Shown here: one piece after another, positions 14,280 through 16,181 of the stretch
How positions within the stretch are numbered: position 1 is the stretch's first letter
Layout of the letters: each line of letters starts with the position of its first letter
Origin: Sphingobacteriia bacterium
GTDB taxonomy: Bacteria; Bacteroidota; Bacteroidia; Chitinophagales; Chitinophagaceae
Assembly: GCA_004294465.1 (NCBI GenBank)
Contig: REAV01000085.1
Span: 1 to 16,181 of the forward strand
Length of the DNA stretch: 16,181 bases
Direction: 5' to 3'
Notes under the pieces: model-generated
The model's database searches: none
The model's input: the letters and a program-made list of their open reading frames with translations, nothing else
What the model was told of the DNA's origin: nothing
Translations under genes and position numbers: made by a program

Positions 14280-15647
14280 CTAAGCGAGTTTGAATTTCAA
14301 TTTAAAATAATTCCCAACGGTCGAATCACTCTCATACGTTAAAACCCCTCCCATATCAACCGTAAGTTTTTGAGCAACAGAAAAACCCATACCCGATTGG
14401 GTAACGGCAAACTCGGATTGATTTGGCGAATTCAACCTGTTAAAGTACTCATCCAATCTCTCTTTTCCGATAGGTGTTCCTTTATTGATTATTTCAATAA
14501 TGCACATTCCTTCATAGTCCGCAGCGTGAATACTCAACACAGATCCTTTCTGTATAAACCTTATAACGTTAGAAAGTAGCTTAAATAATATGTGACGGAG
14601 AAATATTTTATCCAGATTAACAATAATTTCGGCTGGAGATAGGTGAACCTGAATGGTAACCTGTTTGATACTTGCAGCATCTACCAAGGCAATTCCTGCT
14701 TTTTCTACCTCTGGAATGATATCAAACTGTTCAAAACGGTATTCAATTTTACCCGTGTCTGCTTCGGCAGATTCGGATAGTTTTTGAGACAAGTAATGTA
14801 ATTTCTCATTACCCATAGTGATATAACTCAGAATTTCCTTCTGATCCGTAGTAAGATTACTCGATTTTCGGTTAATCAAATCGATAGAAATTTGATTCGA
14901 ACCAATAAAATTCTTCAAATCATGAATCATGATATTGAGGGTATTCTGCCTATAATCACTCAATTCTTTCAATCTTCGGTTAGCTTCTTCAATTAAATGG
15001 TGCTGGTCATTGATTTTTTCATTCTGTTCTAGCATTCTTCTGTTGGATTCTTCAATGATCAAGTTTTTCTCGGTTTCTCGCTTGATAATTTGATAACGGT
15101 TATAGGCAATTACACAAGAAAATGCAGAAACCAGGAAATACACCCCACCTCCATTGGTTATGAGAGAGCTATATCCATCTGTTCGATTGTTCAACGCATA
15201 TAAAACAACAATGATGGTATAGGAAATAGCACAATGCATTTGGGCGTAGATCGGACGCCAAAATACCGTGGTATTCAACAATAACATTAAAATGGTTGTT
15301 ATTAGAAAATATGGCAATGCATTCGGAATAGGAACAACACCACATATTAATGACATCATTATCACATTCGCTCCAATCACCAAATTGAGGATTAATTCAT
15401 ATGACCAACGCTTTTGAGTGCCCATTCTGTTCACTAAATAGGTTATTACAAAAGCAATTACCCTCAACGACATTAGGAATGTCCATTGATCATTCAGGAA
15501 AAGCAAATCCAACACTACAAAAAGGGGTAGGGAAAACATTAGCGACCAAACGGCAACGTTGGAATAATAAGCTCCCCGTTTATTCAATTCGGAAGTAAGC
15601 TTATCTCGGTCTATATTTACATAAGGAATCTTATGATAATCTATCAT
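14280..15647 (-). CDS. Six-helix membrane sensor histidine kinase
   Basis: The 455-residue protein has six membrane helices (about 33-50, 57-73, 85-104, 110-127, 136-152, 167-184), then a coiled coil (about 186-235, with repeated NRR and EE patterns), then a kinase core. The H-box is IMIHDLKNF (239-247) with phospho-acceptor His242. The ATPase domain has the N-box KLLSNVIRF (356-364, Asn360) and a G2 box SGMGFSVAQKL (418-428). The G1 region reads EIINKGTPIG (385-394), where the usual DxGxG is replaced by NKGTP, a variation to note. There is no periplasmic sensor domain, so the signal may be in or near the membrane, or light, gas or lipid state; this is not readable. No response regulator lies in the window. 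It is first in the operon with the BcsB-like and GT2 genes, suggesting local control of polymer production. Its ATG is 10 bases from that of the divergent glycanase. Confidence 0.88.
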   Translation of the reverse strand: MIDYHKIPYVNIDRDKLTSELNKRGAYYSNVAVWSLMFSLPLFVVLDLLFLNDQWTFLMSLRVIAFVITYLVNRMGTQKRWSYELILNLVIGANVIMMSLICGVVPIPNALPYFLITTILMLLLNTTVFWRPIYAQMHCAISYTIIVVLYALNNRTDGYSSLITNGGGVYFLVSAFSCVIAYNRYQIIKRETEKNLIIEESNRRMLEQNEKINDQHHLIEEANRRLKELSDYRQNTLNIMIHDLKNFIGSNQISIDLINRKSSNLTTDQKEILSYITMGNEKLHYLSQKLSESAEADTGKIEYRFEQFDIIPEVEKAGIALVDAASIKQVTIQVHLSPAEIIVNLDKIFLRHILFKLLSNVIRFIQKGSVLSIHAADYEGMCIIEIINKGTPIGKERLDEYFNRLNSPNQSEFAVTQSGMGFSVAQKLTVDMGGVLTYESDSTVGNYFKLKFKLA

Positions 15648-15685
15648 ATATACAAATATGCATCAGGTAATTGATTATTCGATAA
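15631..15685. promoter_or_regulatory. Divergent control region between kinase and glycanase genes
   Basis: Only 10 bases (15648-15657) separate the two start codons, so promoters for each gene must lie inside the other's coding sequence. Imperfect inverted arms TTATGATAATC (15631-15641) and GATTATTCGATAA (15673-15685) lie symmetrically around the start codons and could be an operator. TATATTTA (15612-15619) is a weak plus-strand -7 candidate. No convincing full promoter was found on either strand. Confidence 0.25.
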
Positions 15686-16181
15686 AATTAAATCCAAGAA
15701 AAATCGCAAAACGGCTTTTTTTCACCATGTTATTGACATTTGTGAGTTTCTTTTTACCAGTTTTTGCTTCAGGTAGAACAGATATAAATAAAATCAAGTC
15801 AGACTTGTCAAAAGGAGTAAATATTTCTTTTTTGGAGCAGTATTGGTTGGCCTCAGATTTACAATTTCAAACAAGCTTAACACCTAAGCTAGAAGAAATT
15901 GCAAATGCTGGTTTTAAAACGATCAGGCTTCCTGTAGCATTTGACCATTATATGCCAGATAATTATGCTGCATTGGATAACGGAATATTAAATAAGCTAC
16001 AAATGATCTATTCCAAATGCAATGAATTAAAGATTAAACTCGTGATTGTTTACCATTATGGCAAATTAACCAATGAAAATATTTATTCAGAAAATGACCG
16101 AATTATTAGAATCTGGAAGCAAGTGATTAAATCGATGAAGAATGATTCTCCCGACAATTTATTTTTTGAATTGTACAATGA
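15658..16181 (+). CDS. Secreted GH5-type glycanase (endoglucanase-like), 3' end outside window
   Basis: The open frame runs from ATG 15658 to the window edge (174 full codons plus two bases), with no stop. The N-terminus has a basic region (NPRKIAKR, 12-19), a hydrophobic core (LFFTMLLTFVSFFLPVF, 20-36) and a likely cleavage after VFA (35-37), so the product is exported. The mature part starts like a GH5 barrel: KGVNIS (52-57), AGFKTIRLPVAFD (84-96) with the family Arg90, IVYHYG (130-135) with His133, and FFELYN (169-174) followed by GA-, matching the GH5 acid/base motif in which Glu comes after Asn. The window stops inside that codon. An ATG at 15727 would cut away the basic part of the signal, so the upstream start is preferred. 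Placed beside a BcsB/GT2 operon, it is probably the counterpart of BcsZ, hydrolysing or editing the polymer during secretion. Exact substrate unknown. Confidence 0.85.
   Translation, partial: MHQVIDYSIKLNPRKIAKRLFFTMLLTFVSFFLPVFASGRTDINKIKSDLSKGVNISFLEQYWLASDLQFQTSLTPKLEEIANAGFKTIRLPVAFDHYMPDNYAALDNGILNKLQMIYSKCNELKIKLVIVYHYGKLTNENIYSENDRIIRIWKQVIKSMKNDSPDNLFFELYN

Noticed and set aside
15727..15729. Internal ATG as the start of the glycanase
   Set aside because: It would leave a signal peptide without its basic region; the ATG at 15658 supplies NPRKIAKR before the hydrophobic core.
1..16181. CRISPR arrays, insertion sequences, integrases, tRNA or rRNA genes
   Set aside because: No regularly spaced repeats, transposase motifs, terminal inverted repeats or structured RNA genes were seen on either strand.

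Overview
The window looks like a stretch of chromosome from a member of the Bacteroidota, most likely a Chitinophagales/Chitinophagaceae-type bacterium; the genus cannot be fixed from sequence alone. The grounds are low GC with AT-rich intergenic DNA, several promoters of the Bacteroidota type (TTG, about 19 nt, TAnnTTTG), mostly weak or absent Shine-Dalgarno sites, a short DUF2795 protein of a kind I associate with this phylum, and Bacteroidota-like versions of RecN, FabI, GatC and LolD. I see no rRNA, tRNA, CRISPR array, insertion sequence or phage gene.

Left part (1-5805) is housekeeping. A possible broken end of a TPR protein lies at the left edge. It is followed by recN (DNA repair), fabI (last step of fatty-acid elongation) and a SemiSWEET sugar transporter on the plus strand. 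These end at a bidirectional terminator shared with a convergent DUF2795 gene. Divergent from that gene is lolD (lipoprotein-sorting ATPase). LolD converges on a minus-strand cluster read gatC, then a MacB-type ABC ATPase, then a PduO-type cobalamin adenosyltransferase.

Middle part (5806-8769) has a 550-base stretch with no large gene. It holds direct repeats, a terminator hairpin and two overlapping small membrane-type reading frames on opposite strands. After it comes a 791-residue FadN-type beta-oxidation enzyme with both the dehydrogenase and hydratase active sites intact. FabI (lipid synthesis) and this enzyme (lipid breakdown) share an 11-base upstream word.

Right part (8766-16181) is the most interesting. 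A tightly packed minus-strand operon encodes a six-helix sensor histidine kinase, a BcsB-like periplasmic polysaccharide-synthase subunit, a processive-type GT2 glycosyltransferase carrying an N-terminal GspE/MshEN-like domain instead of a PilZ domain, and an unrecognised polytopic membrane protein. Ten bases away and divergent is a secreted GH5-type glycanase, cut off by the window edge just at its catalytic motif. Read together, I infer a cellulose-synthase-like exopolysaccharide secretion locus of non-standard composition: the synthase and its BcsB partner, a companion membrane protein, a trimming or editing hydrolase, and a local sensor kinase. The polymer is unknown.
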